Source: Acidobacteriota bacterium (GTDB lineage Bacteria; Acidobacteriota; Vicinamibacteria; Vicinamibacterales; UBA2999). Taken from it: a DNA stretch of 37,237 nucleotides. The stretch is taken from assembly GCA_020851565.1 (NCBI GenBank), contig JADZCN010000162.1, forward strand, positions 1 through 37,237, written 5' to 3'. Shown piece by piece: positions 26,483-34,014 of this stretch. The notes under the pieces are model-generated. The model did no database searches, was not told where the DNA came from, and was given only the letters and a program-made list of their open reading frames with translations. The position numbers and the translations under genes were made by a program. Each line of letters opens with the position of its first letter. The stretch's first letter is position 1.

Positions 26483-28273
26483 ATGCGGCGTCCCCTCGCC
26501 CTCCTCGGCCCTTTGCTTGCCCTCGCGCTCACGGCGCGGGCGTCGCCGCCCGGTCCACAGTCCGGCGCGATGCCGGCCCCCTTCCCGGGTAGCGTGACCG
26601 GCGGTGTGATGGGTGGCGTTGTCCAGCCGGGCCAGGCTCCCGCGCGCGACCGCCAGCCCGGGGAGCCGCGCGAAGGCGCCGCCGTGATCCGCGGCTACGT
26701 GGTCGCGGCCGACACGGGCGTCCCGCTGCGCCGGGCGCAGGTGCGGGCGTTCGCCATGGGCGGCGAGGGCAGCGGCCTGGCGCAGACCGACGCGGAAGGC
26801 CGCTTCGAGATCGCGAAGCTGCCGGCGGGCCGCTACACCGTCAGCGCGCAGCGGAGCGGCTATGTCGCGCAGTCGTTCGGGCAGCGCACGCCGAATCAGC
26901 CGGGCACACCCATCGAGATCGGTGATGGCCAGGTGATCGAGAAGCTGAACTTCGCGCTCGCGCGCGGCGGTGCCATCAGCGGCCGCGTCGTGGACGAGTT
27001 CGGCGAGCCGGTGTCGTCGGCGCAGGTGACCGTGCAGCGCTACGCCTACATGGGCGGCGCGCGGCGGCTGGTGGGCGCCGGCGCCGAGGGAGGCACCGAT
27101 CGCACCGACGACCTCGGGCAGTTCCGCCTCTACGGCCTGCCGCCCGGCGAGTACTACGTCATGGCCACACTCAGGGCCTTCGAGTTCGTGCCGATGAGCA
27201 CGGCCGCGACGTCGTTCGCCCCGCCGTCCGACGGCTATGCGCCCACGTACTACCCGGGCACGTCGAATGTCGGCGAGGCGCGCCGCCTCACGGTGCGCGC
27301 GGGCCAGGAGCTGCCGAACGTCACCTTCGCGCTCACCGCCACGCGGGTCGGCCGCATCCTCGGGCGCGTGACGACGAGTGCCGGCGAACCCTACGTCGGG
27401 GGCATGCTCATGGTGGCGCCGCGGGATCAGGGCATGATGATCGGCGGCATGATGTCGGGCGCCCAGGTGCGCCCGGACGGCACGTTCCAGACCGCCCCGC
27501 TGGCCCCGGGCGCCTACACGCTGACGGTGCAGCCGATGGGCAACCGCAGCCATCCGGACGCCGAGGTCGCGCGCGTGGACGTCAGCGTCAACGGCGAGGA
27601 CGTCCGAGACGTCTTCATCGTGACCGGTCGGGGCGGCATCATCCGCGGGCGCGTCGTCACCGACGACGGGACCGTGCCGCCCTTCAGGCCGCAGCAGATG
27701 CGCATCTTCGCGCAGCCCGACGATCCCACGCGGCCCGGCTTCGGCGTGGCCCCGGGCACGGTACGCGACGACTGGACGTTCGAGGTCAGCGGACTGACCG
27801 ACCGCGTGCGCCTGCGCTGGTCGATCGACATGCCCGGCGGCGGATGGTCGCTGAAGAGCGCGATGAAGGACAGCGTGGACCTCGCGGACGTGGCCGCCGA
27901 CGTGGGCCCCGGCCAGGTGGTCGAGGACGTGGAGGTCGTGCTCACCCGGAAGATCACCGAGCTGGCCGGTGTCGTGACCGACGATCGCAACGTGCCCGTG
28001 ACGGACGCGACCGTGGTGGTGTTCCCCGAGAACCGCGATCTCTGGACGTTCTCGTCGCGCTACGTACGCACGGCCCGGCCGGACGTCAACGGCAAGTACA
28101 CCGTGCGCCTGACACCCACCGACGGGTATCGCGCCATCGCCGTGCAGGGCCTGGAGCAGGGAGAAGCGCTCGACCCGGAGTTCCTCGGCCGCGCGCAGGA
28201 GGCCGCAGCAACCGCTGAGATTCGGGAAGGGGAATCGCGGACACTCGACCTGCGACTGGCGACGGTCAAGTAA
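26483..28273 (+). CDS. Exported protein with repeated carboxypeptidase-regulatory-like domains, first copy
   Basis: A 596-residue exported protein (signal peptide about 1-21). It is made of about five transthyretin-like beta-sandwich repeats: AVIRGYVVAADTGVPLRRAQV, GAISGRVVDEFGEPVSSAQV, GRILGRVTTSAGEPYVGGML, GIIRGRVVTDDGTVPPFRPQ and ELAGVVTDDRNVPVTDATV, each closing with a D-GxF-x-LPxGxY-like segment (FEIAKLPAGRYTV, FRLYGLPPGEYYV). Such domains are abundant in Acidobacteriota, often at the N-terminus of TonB-dependent receptors, but no plug or barrel follows here. No catalytic residues are evident; a structural, adhesive or polysaccharide-binding role outside the cell is a guess. I start at ATG 26483 on the basis of its ribosome site and signal peptide. 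A tandem paralog follows after 41 bases, so the two probably form an operon. Confidence 0.88.
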   Translation: MRRPLALLGPLLALALTARASPPGPQSGAMPAPFPGSVTGGVMGGVVQPGQAPARDRQPGEPREGAAVIRGYVVAADTGVPLRRAQVRAFAMGGEGSGLAQTDAEGRFEIAKLPAGRYTVSAQRSGYVAQSFGQRTPNQPGTPIEIGDGQVIEKLNFALARGGAISGRVVDEFGEPVSSAQVTVQRYAYMGGARRLVGAGAEGGTDRTDDLGQFRLYGLPPGEYYVMATLRAFEFVPMSTAATSFAPPSDGYAPTYYPGTSNVGEARRLTVRAGQELPNVTFALTATRVGRILGRVTTSAGEPYVGGMLMVAPRDQGMMIGGMMSGAQVRPDGTFQTAPLAPGAYTLTVQPMGNRSHPDAEVARVDVSVNGEDVRDVFIVTGRGGIIRGRVVTDDGTVPPFRPQQMRIFAQPDDPTRPGFGVAPGTVRDDWTFEVSGLTDRVRLRWSIDMPGGGWSLKSAMKDSVDLADVAADVGPGQVVEDVEVVLTRKITELAGVVTDDRNVPVTDATVVVFPENRDLWTFSSRYVRTARPDVNGKYTVRLTPTDGYRAIAVQGLEQGEALDPEFLGRAQEAAATAEIREGESRTLDLRLATVK

Positions 28274-28314
28274 CGGACGCGATGCGGGCGGCGTAGAGGA
28301 TTCAGGGGCCGTCG

Positions 28315-30093
28315 ATGACACGCAGCGCTTCACGTGATCACTGCCCGTGGTGGCCGGGACGACTGGCGGCCATGGCCTGCGCCTGTTGTGCCGCCTGGGT
28401 GCTGATGCCGACGGCCAGCCTGTCAGCGCAAGGGCCCGGGTCGGCAGCTCCGGCGGGAACACCACGCCCGCAGGAGGGGGTCCAGCGAACGCCTCCACGC
28501 GCGGGCCGAATGGCCGAGCCGCCCGCTCCTCGTGGCACGGCCGTGCTGCGCGGCCAGGTGGTGGCGATGGACACGGGAGCGCCGGTCAGGCGCGCGCAGG
28601 TGCGTGTGAGCGCGCAGAACGTGCGCGAGGCGCGCCTGGCCACGACCGACGCCGATGGTCGCTTCGAGATCCGCGAGCTGGCCGCCGGCCGCTACACCAT
28701 GACGGCCAGCAAGGGTGGCTTCGTCACGCTCCAGTACGGGCAGCGCCGGCCGGGCGAGTCGGGCACGCCGCTGGAACTGGCCGACGGCCAGGTGCTGGAC
28801 AAGCTGCTGATCGGCCTGCCGCGCGGGAGCGTCATCAGCGGGCGCGTGACCGACGAGTTCGGAGAGCCGGTGGCCAACGCCGCCGTGATGGCGATGCGTT
28901 ATACCTACGCCGGCGGCGCGCGACGGCTGGTGCCCGCCGGCGCGCGCGACACCACCGACGACCAGGGGCAGTACCGGCTGTTCGGCCTCCCGCCCGGCGA
29001 CTACTTCGTGAGCGCGAACCTCCCCACGCGGGAGGTCACCGATCCCGGCGACGATCCGTCGGGCTATGCGCCGACGTACTTCCCCGGCACGCCAAACCCG
29101 GGCGAGGCCGAGCGCGTGCGGCTGGGGCTGGCGCAGGAGAACAGCAGCGTGTCGTTCGGGCTGGTCGCGACCAGGCTCGTGAGCGTGTCGGGCCAGGTCC
29201 TGGGCTCGACGGGCGGGCCGCCACCGGGCGGTTCGGTGGTGCTGATGCCGCCCGGCAACGCGCGCGGCGCCGCGGCGTTCAGGCCGGGCGGGGGCGGGCG
29301 CATCGACACGAGCGGCGCGTTCCGCATCGCGAACGTCGCGCCGGGCCGCTATCAGCTGCAGGCGCGCACGGGCGTCCGCGGCGAGGGTGAGTTCGCGCGC
29401 ATCGATGTCACGGTCGGAGCGGAGGACGTCGCCGGCCTCACGCTGGTCACCGCACCGGCGGGACGATTGAGCGGCACGGTGGTCACGGACACGGGTGCCC
29501 CGCTCCCCTCGTCCGCCCAGCCCATCCAGGTGGCGGCGCGGCCGGCCACGCCCGATGCGGCGCCAGCCCTCGGTGGAGGCGGCGGAGGGCGCATCGCGGG
29601 CAACGGGACGTTCGAGCTGGGCAACATCACCGACCCGCGCGTGATCCGCGTCACCGTCCCGCAGGGATGGATGCTGAAGTCGGTCACGTTGAACGGCCAG
29701 GACATCACGGACACGCCCATCGACGTCGGCCCCGGCCAGCACGTCGCGGGGCTGCGCGTCGAGATCACGCAGAAGGTCGGCACCCTGACCGGCACGGTGC
29801 TCGATGCGCGCAAGCAGCCTGTCCTGGACGCGACCGTCGTCCTGTTCGCCGCAGACGAACGCCTGCGCACGTTCCAGTCACGCTTCACGAGGACCGCGCG
29901 GCCCGATCAGCAGGGGACCATCCGCATCACGGGGCTCCCGCCCGGCGACTACATGGCCGTGGCGCTGCAGGGCCTGGAGGAGGGCCAGGCCAGCGACCCC
30001 GAGTTCCTCACCAGCATCGAGGAACTTGCGACGCGCCTGTCCCTGGAGGAAGGCGAGAGCCGAGCCCTGACGCTGGACCTCCGGCAACGCTGA
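28315..30093 (+). CDS. Exported protein with repeated carboxypeptidase-regulatory-like domains, second copy
   Basis: A 592-residue paralog of the preceding gene with the same five-domain plan: AVLRGQVVAMDTGAPVRRAQV, SVISGRVTDEFGEPVANAAV, SVSGQVLGSTGGPPPGGSV, GRLSGTVVTDTGAPLPSSAQ and TLTGTVLDARKQPVLDATV. Shared blocks such as YTYAGGARRLVPAGA and GYAPTYFPGTPNPGEAERV show it arose by duplication. The N-terminus has a longer basic/Trp-rich start before a hydrophobic segment (about 19-38, ending SLSAQG), so export is likely; Met20 could be the true start. No enzymatic motif is visible. The stop codon is followed immediately by a short heptamer repeat that also contains the stop of the convergent acetyltransferase gene. 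Confidence 0.87.
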   Translation: MTRSASRDHCPWWPGRLAAMACACCAAWVLMPTASLSAQGPGSAAPAGTPRPQEGVQRTPPRAGRMAEPPAPRGTAVLRGQVVAMDTGAPVRRAQVRVSAQNVREARLATTDADGRFEIRELAAGRYTMTASKGGFVTLQYGQRRPGESGTPLELADGQVLDKLLIGLPRGSVISGRVTDEFGEPVANAAVMAMRYTYAGGARRLVPAGARDTTDDQGQYRLFGLPPGDYFVSANLPTREVTDPGDDPSGYAPTYFPGTPNPGEAERVRLGLAQENSSVSFGLVATRLVSVSGQVLGSTGGPPPGGSVVLMPPGNARGAAAFRPGGGGRIDTSGAFRIANVAPGRYQLQARTGVRGEGEFARIDVTVGAEDVAGLTLVTAPAGRLSGTVVTDTGAPLPSSAQPIQVAARPATPDAAPALGGGGGGRIAGNGTFELGNITDPRVIRVTVPQGWMLKSVTLNGQDITDTPIDVGPGQHVAGLRVEITQKVGTLTGTVLDARKQPVLDATVVLFAADERLRTFQSRFTRTARPDQQGTIRITGLPPGDYMAVALQGLEEGQASDPEFLTSIEELATRLSLEEGESRALTLDLRQR

Positions 30094-30095
30094 CA

Positions 30096-30109
30096 CTTCT
30101 CACTTCTCA
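30096..30109. repeat. CTTCTCA heptamer pair
   Basis: Two perfect CTTCTCA units (30096-30102, 30103-30109) fill the 13-base convergent gap. The last TCA is the complement of the stop codon of the minus-strand acetyltransferase gene, the same arrangement as at 19098. Confidence 0.7.
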
Positions 30110-31078
30110 GAACCGATCCCCGTGCCAGAACGTCACTTCCTCCGCCGATAGCGGCGGCAGCGGCAGCATCCGATCCTTCAGCGGCCGGATCATCAGCACC
30201 TCGCGGGTCGGCGTGGCCGAAGCGACGCGCACCTGCGGCGGGATCAACCCGTGCGGGAACCATCCACGGATCTCCGGCACCGCCTCGCCGGGGTGTCGCG
30301 AGAGCATCACCTGCAGCATCGCGCCGAGGCGCGCGCCCGAGGGATCCCGGTCCCCGGCGTCCTCGATCGTCCACCGCCCGAGGTGCGCCACGCACAGGAG
30401 GTACGCGACGGCCTGGTGCCCCTCCTCTGTGACCAGGAACTCCACCTCGCGCAGCCCCGGAGGCCCGAGGCCCGCCAACAGGCGCTGTCGTGCCACGCCG
30501 AACTTGATGTAGTCCTCGCCGCGGGCCACCGACAGCCGCGCACCGGCGGCGCGGGCGGCGCTCATCTCGGCGATCGCGGGCAGGTCACGGTCGTCACCGC
30601 TCCTCACGAGGACGGCGGGCGGCCCACCGCCCTTCTGATCGACCTCGAGGCGCCGCTCGGTGAGGGGCACCGGCACGAAGTCCAGCTGCTCGTAGAACGC
30701 CGGGGCAATGGCGGAGAAGAGCGCCGCAAATTCGTAACCTTCGGCCTCGGCCCTCTCCATCAGCCGCGTCAGCAGTTCCGTCGCCGCTCCGCGTCCGCGG
30801 TACGCTGGCGCCGTGAACACGGCGCCGATGCCCAGCACGCGGCGAATGCGCCCGTCGATGAGGAAGGCCAGGTCGTACCGCTTGGCGCTCGACACGGTAT
30901 GCGGGCCGTCCTGGAGCGCCACGCGATCCAGGTGCGCCGCGCTCCACGGGGTCTTCAGCTGCGCCGCCCAGTAGCGCCCGTACTTCTCCCGCGTGAGCCC
31001 CTCGTGCCAGAGCGGGAACGTGTCGTCCAGCACGCGCTCGAGCACGGGCCCGACGGCGGGCACCACCGTCAGCGCCAT
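30107..31078 (-). CDS. GNAT-family N-acetyltransferase
   Basis: A 323-residue acetyltransferase. VLGIGAVFTAPAYRGRGAATELLTRLMERA is the acetyl-CoA pyrophosphate loop (R/Q-x-x-G-x-G/A) and following helix, at about residues 80-110, and FAALFSAIAPAFYEQLDFVPV is the typical last strand-helix of the domain. A second half (about 145-323) with RWTIEDAGDRDPSGARLGAML could be a degenerate second GNAT or a sterol-carrier-like tail, as in Eis-type enzymes. The acceptor is unknown. ATG is preceded by GAGGG. It is divergent from the D-serine dehydratase-like gene. Confidence 0.85.
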   Translation of the reverse strand: MALTVVPAVGPVLERVLDDTFPLWHEGLTREKYGRYWAAQLKTPWSAAHLDRVALQDGPHTVSSAKRYDLAFLIDGRIRRVLGIGAVFTAPAYRGRGAATELLTRLMERAEAEGYEFAALFSAIAPAFYEQLDFVPVPLTERRLEVDQKGGGPPAVLVRSGDDRDLPAIAEMSAARAAGARLSVARGEDYIKFGVARQRLLAGLGPPGLREVEFLVTEEGHQAVAYLLCVAHLGRWTIEDAGDRDPSGARLGAMLQVMLSRHPGEAVPEIRGWFPHGLIPPQVRVASATPTREVLMIRPLKDRMLPLPPLSAEEVTFWHGDRF

Positions 31079-31137
31079 GCTCGCCCTCTCGCTGAGCGGC
31101 CGTGGTGCGCGGACCGGTCGAACCCGGACGGATTTGA

Positions 31138-31202
31138 GCTGGTCATATCGATCAGCAGAGGTTACCCCATTGCGCGTGGGTCACGTGTTCCCGTGACATG
31201 AT
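31138..31202 (+). promoter_or_regulatory. Two dyads upstream of the D-amino-acid PLP enzyme gene
   Basis: GCTGGTC-ATATC-GATCAGC (31138-31156, 6 of 7 pairs) and GTCACG-TGTTCC-CGTGAC (31180-31197, perfect) precede the GTG at 31209. A weak -10-like CATGAT (31197-31202) follows the second dyad, six bases from the start codon. Operator function is inference. Confidence 0.35.
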
Positions 31203-31208
31203 CGCGGC

Positions 31209-32342
31209 GTGACCGTCAGCGACCTTCGCACACCCGCCGTACTCATCGACAAGGCCCGCACGCTTCGCAACATCGACCGCATGCAGGCCGGGGCAGACGC
31301 CCGCGGCATCCGGCTCCGCCCTCACTCAAAGACCCACAAGAGTCCCGAGGTCGCGCGGTGGCAGCTCGAGCGGGGTGCCGCCGGGATCTGCTGTGCCAAG
31401 CTCGGCGAAGCCGAGGTGTTCGCCGACGCGGGCATCGCCGACATCCGGATCCCCTATCCCCTCCACCCCGCCAACGCCGACCGCGTCGGCGCGCTGGCGG
31501 CGCGCACGCGCCTGTCATTCATCGTGGACCACCCGCGCGTGGCTCGCGACTGGTCCGAAGCGCTGTCGCGCGCCGGCGTCACGGTCGACGTGCTGGTCAA
31601 GGTGGACGTCGGCTTCCACCGCTGCGGCATCGATCCCGATCCGGCCACCGCCCTCCCGTTCATCAGGGCCGTCGCGGCGCTGCCGGGCCTTCGGCTGAGG
31701 GGACTGCTGTCGCACGCGGGGCAGTCGTATCACGCCACGTCGGAGGATCACCTGCGCGAGATGGCCACGGGCGAGGCCGCCACGTTGCGCGCGCTGGCGG
31801 AGGCGGCACGGGCCGACGGCATCGCCATCGACGAACTGAGCGCCGGCGCCACGCCGACCGCGCGCTACTCGCTGCAGCAGGATGGCCTGACGGAGTATCG
31901 CCCCGGCAACTATGTGTACTTCGACCGCACCCAGGTAGGCCTCGGCGCGGCGTCGCTGGACGACTGCGCCCTCACCGTCCTGGCGCGCGTCGTCAGCAAG
32001 CCCGCGGCGGATCGCCTCGTGTTCGACTCGGGTAGCAAGACGCTCTCGAACGACAGCGCGCGCGGGTTCACCTCCGCCGCCGGCTACGGCGCGGTCGTGG
32101 GGGCTGGCGCAGAAGTGATGCCGACGATGAACGTGCTGCCTGCGCTCGTGTTGGAGCGGCTCTCCGAAGAGCACGCGACCGTCCGTGTCACGGATGGCGC
32201 GACAACGCTCGAGCCCGGGGATCTCGTGCGCATCCTGCCCAACCACGCATGCGTGGTGTCCAACCTCGTGGACCAGGCGTGGCTGCTCGACGGCAACCAC
32301 GTGACGCCCCTCCCGATTGCCGCGAGGGGCAGGATCGCCTAG
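31209..32342 (+). CDS. D-serine dehydratase / D-threonine aldolase family PLP enzyme
   Basis: A fold-type III (alanine-racemase-like barrel) PLP enzyme of 377 residues. The Schiff-base lysine is Lys41 in LRPHSKTHKSPEVA, and the C-terminal metal site reads LPNHACVVSN, giving His346 and Cys348. In this family eukaryotic-type D-serine dehydratases hold zinc through His-x-Cys, while D-threonine aldolases use His-x-Asp, so this sequence leans toward a D-serine dehydratase that makes pyruvate and ammonia. SRAGVTVDVLVKVDVGFHRCGI is also typical. It should act in the cytoplasm on D-amino acids, perhaps from peptidoglycan or protein turnover. Start is GTG without a ribosome site. It converges on the nitroreductase gene with a seven-base gap. 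Confidence 0.88.
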   Translation: MTVSDLRTPAVLIDKARTLRNIDRMQAGADARGIRLRPHSKTHKSPEVARWQLERGAAGICCAKLGEAEVFADAGIADIRIPYPLHPANADRVGALAARTRLSFIVDHPRVARDWSEALSRAGVTVDVLVKVDVGFHRCGIDPDPATALPFIRAVAALPGLRLRGLLSHAGQSYHATSEDHLREMATGEAATLRALAEAARADGIAIDELSAGATPTARYSLQQDGLTEYRPGNYVYFDRTQVGLGAASLDDCALTVLARVVSKPAADRLVFDSGSKTLSNDSARGFTSAAGYGAVVGAGAEVMPTMNVLPALVLERLSEEHATVRVTDGATTLEPGDLVRILPNHACVVSNLVDQAWLLDGNHVTPLPIAARGRIA

Positions 32343-32349
32343 CGCCGCC

Positions 32350-32994
32350 TCAAGCCTTCGGATACCCGACCGTCTGCGACAGCAGCACCTGCTCGTCGTG
32401 CCCGAGGCCCAGCGCGTCGGCGATGGCGTTCCGATCGATCCACGCGCGGATCACGGTGGCCAACCCGTTGGCCGCGGCGAACAGGTAGACGTTCTGCGCG
32501 ATGGCCCCTGCCGCCGCGTACGAGTACGATTCCCGCGTGCCGGACGGCACCATCCGCATCCGGGTGTAGTCGGCGACGTACACCAGGTCCAGCGGCGCCT
32601 CGTCCACGAAGTCCTGGTATCCGGTCACCCGACGGAGGTCGCTACCCGCGACGAGCTGCAGCGCGTGCGCGGCCGCGTCGTATCGGTACGCCCCCGTGGG
32701 CAGCGCCACGTACACGTCCACCTCCTGCGCGTTGATGGCGGAAGGCGCCGTGCGCCCGCCCTCGGGGCGGTTGACCCCGAAGGCCGCCCACAGCAGGAGC
32801 GAGAGCAGGGGTAACGGCAGCGCGTCGGGGGCGAACTCGCGCGACGAGCGGCGCAGCGCGAGCGCTTCCATGAGAGGAAGTCCTCCCCTAGGTTCTACCG
32901 GCGGCAACGCGATGGTGGAGGGCGCGTCCCCGAGCGCCGGCTTCGGCCTCAACCGCCCCATCATGCCGAGAGCTACCTTTCCCAGCGTCGTCAT
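32350..32994 (-). CDS. SagB/ThcOx-type nitroreductase
   Basis: A 214-residue FMN-dependent oxidoreductase of the nitroreductase fold. It opens with MEALALRRSSREF (the RRSxR FMN-binding helix start), continues with LLSLLLWAAFGVNRPEGGRTAPSA, which is the SagB-type WAAxG and TxPSAxxxxP region, and ends with AAGAIAQNVYLFAAANGLATVIR and VGYPKA. Related enzymes oxidise azolines in thiazole/oxazole-modified microcins, but no cyclodehydratase or precursor peptide gene is nearby, and stand-alone family members with unknown substrates are common. The N-terminal 35 residues are a linker rich in Pro. AAGGAGG four bases before the ATG is a strong ribosome site. Confidence 0.88.
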   Translation of the reverse strand: MTTLGKVALGMMGRLRPKPALGDAPSTIALPPVEPRGGLPLMEALALRRSSREFAPDALPLPLLSLLLWAAFGVNRPEGGRTAPSAINAQEVDVYVALPTGAYRYDAAAHALQLVAGSDLRRVTGYQDFVDEAPLDLVYVADYTRMRMVPSGTRESYSYAAAGAIAQNVYLFAAANGLATVIRAWIDRNAIADALGLGHDEQVLLSQTVGYPKA

Positions 32995-33081
32995 CGGGCC
33001 TCCTTGCGCGCCGCTCCGGGCGCTTCCACCAGCCTATCGCGTGTCGGGACATCACGCTTCTCCCCGGCGCCCGTCCGGCAG

Positions 33082-33124
33082 TAGAATCCGGGCGTCGCGT
33101 CGTCCCGGCCCCTGGAATACCAGG
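33082..33124 (+). promoter_or_regulatory. -10 box TAGAAT and a hairpin overlapping the ribosome site
   Basis: TAGAAT (33082-33087), followed by CC, lies 46 bases before the ATG at 33134. The leader contains CCTGG-AATA-CCAGG (33111-33124), whose right arm overlaps the AGGAG ribosome site (33122-33126), so the stem could limit translation. Confidence 0.35.
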
Positions 33125-33133
33125 AGAATCACC

Positions 33134-33994
33134 ATGGCTGTCGCCCGGCGGTCGTCCCTCGTCGTCTCGTGCCTGGTGATAGTCGCGGTCACGGCACTCC
33201 TGCCGGCGGCATCGTCGAGCGCCGCCCAGCAACCGCCATCGGATCCCCCGGCCGCCACGCTCGCGACCGACGCCGAGCGCGAGGCGTTCCTCTCGTCCGC
33301 CCGCATCGTCCGCGCCAGACCGGCGGCGAAGGGCGTCACCAACACCGTTCGCGTGACCTTGAGCGACGGCACCGTCACGCACGACGCGAGCGTCCAGACC
33401 GTGGACGAGAGCAAGGCGGTCTTCGAAGGGACGCGTGGCACCGAGCTGGGCTTCAAGGACAGCTGGCGGTTCAACGTGGCGGCGTACCGTATCGACCGGC
33501 TGCTGGGCCTGGGCATGATCCCGACGACCGTGGAGCGCCGGTACGAGGGCCGGATCGGGTCCTTCACCTGGTGGGTGGATGACGTCCTGATGGACGAGCA
33601 GCAGCGCTACCGCGGGAAGCGTCGGGCACCGAACACCGAGGACTGGAACCAGCAGATGTGGACGACCAGGCTGTTCGACCAGTTGATTGCCAATGCCGAC
33701 CGCAACCTCGGGAACCTGCTCATCGACCGGGGCTGGAACATCTGGATGATCGACCACTCGCGCGCGTTCCGGATGAACACGACGCCGCGCTCGCCCGACA
33801 ACCTCTCCAAGGTGGAGCGCACGCTGCTCGATCGCCTCCGGCGGCTGGACCGCGAGGCGCTTCGCCAGGCCGCGGGCGCCCACCTGACCGGCGGCGAGAT
33901 CGACGCGCTGCTGGCGCGGCGGGACTACATCGTGTCGCACTTCGAGAAGGGCGGCGCCTCGCTGGTGTTCGATAGGCCATTCCGGTGCTGCTGA
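33134..33994 (+). CDS. Exported atypical-kinase-like protein, first copy
   Basis: A 286-residue protein with a signal peptide (about 1-31) that I do not know by name. Its C-terminal two-thirds resemble the catalytic core of atypical kinases (HipA, PI3/PI4-kinase and Fam20 group). LFDQLIANADRNLGNLLID (180-198) supplies the catalytic Asp189 and Asn194, and WNIWMIDHSRAF (201-212) the metal-binding Asp207. FNVAAYRIDRLLGLGMIPTTV (113-133) fits the helix before the hinge strand and FTWWVDD (144-150) the hinge. The expected ATP-binding lysine is not obvious; VQTVD (88-92) may be its strand with Gln instead. The protein ends in RPFRCC. I start at ATG 33134 with GGAG upstream. Its paralog follows after 20 bases. 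Kinase activity is inference. Confidence 0.7.
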   Translation: MAVARRSSLVVSCLVIVAVTALLPAASSSAAQQPPSDPPAATLATDAEREAFLSSARIVRARPAAKGVTNTVRVTLSDGTVTHDASVQTVDESKAVFEGTRGTELGFKDSWRFNVAAYRIDRLLGLGMIPTTVERRYEGRIGSFTWWVDDVLMDEQQRYRGKRRAPNTEDWNQQMWTTRLFDQLIANADRNLGNLLIDRGWNIWMIDHSRAFRMNTTPRSPDNLSKVERTLLDRLRRLDREALRQAAGAHLTGGEIDALLARRDYIVSHFEKGGASLVFDRPFRCC

Positions 33995-34014
33995 GACGAT
34001 CCGAGGAGGAACCC

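Noticed and set aside
25877..28498. An 873-codon open frame on the minus strand spanning two real genes
   Set aside because: It crosses the carboxypeptidase-regulatory-like gene antisense and part of malic enzyme in another frame; the product is His/Arg-rich without recognisable domains.
32350..32994. Thiazole/oxazole-modified peptide cluster around the SagB-like nitroreductase
   Set aside because: No cyclodehydratase, docking protein, precursor peptide or exporter is adjacent; neighbours are a D-amino-acid enzyme and kinase-like proteins.
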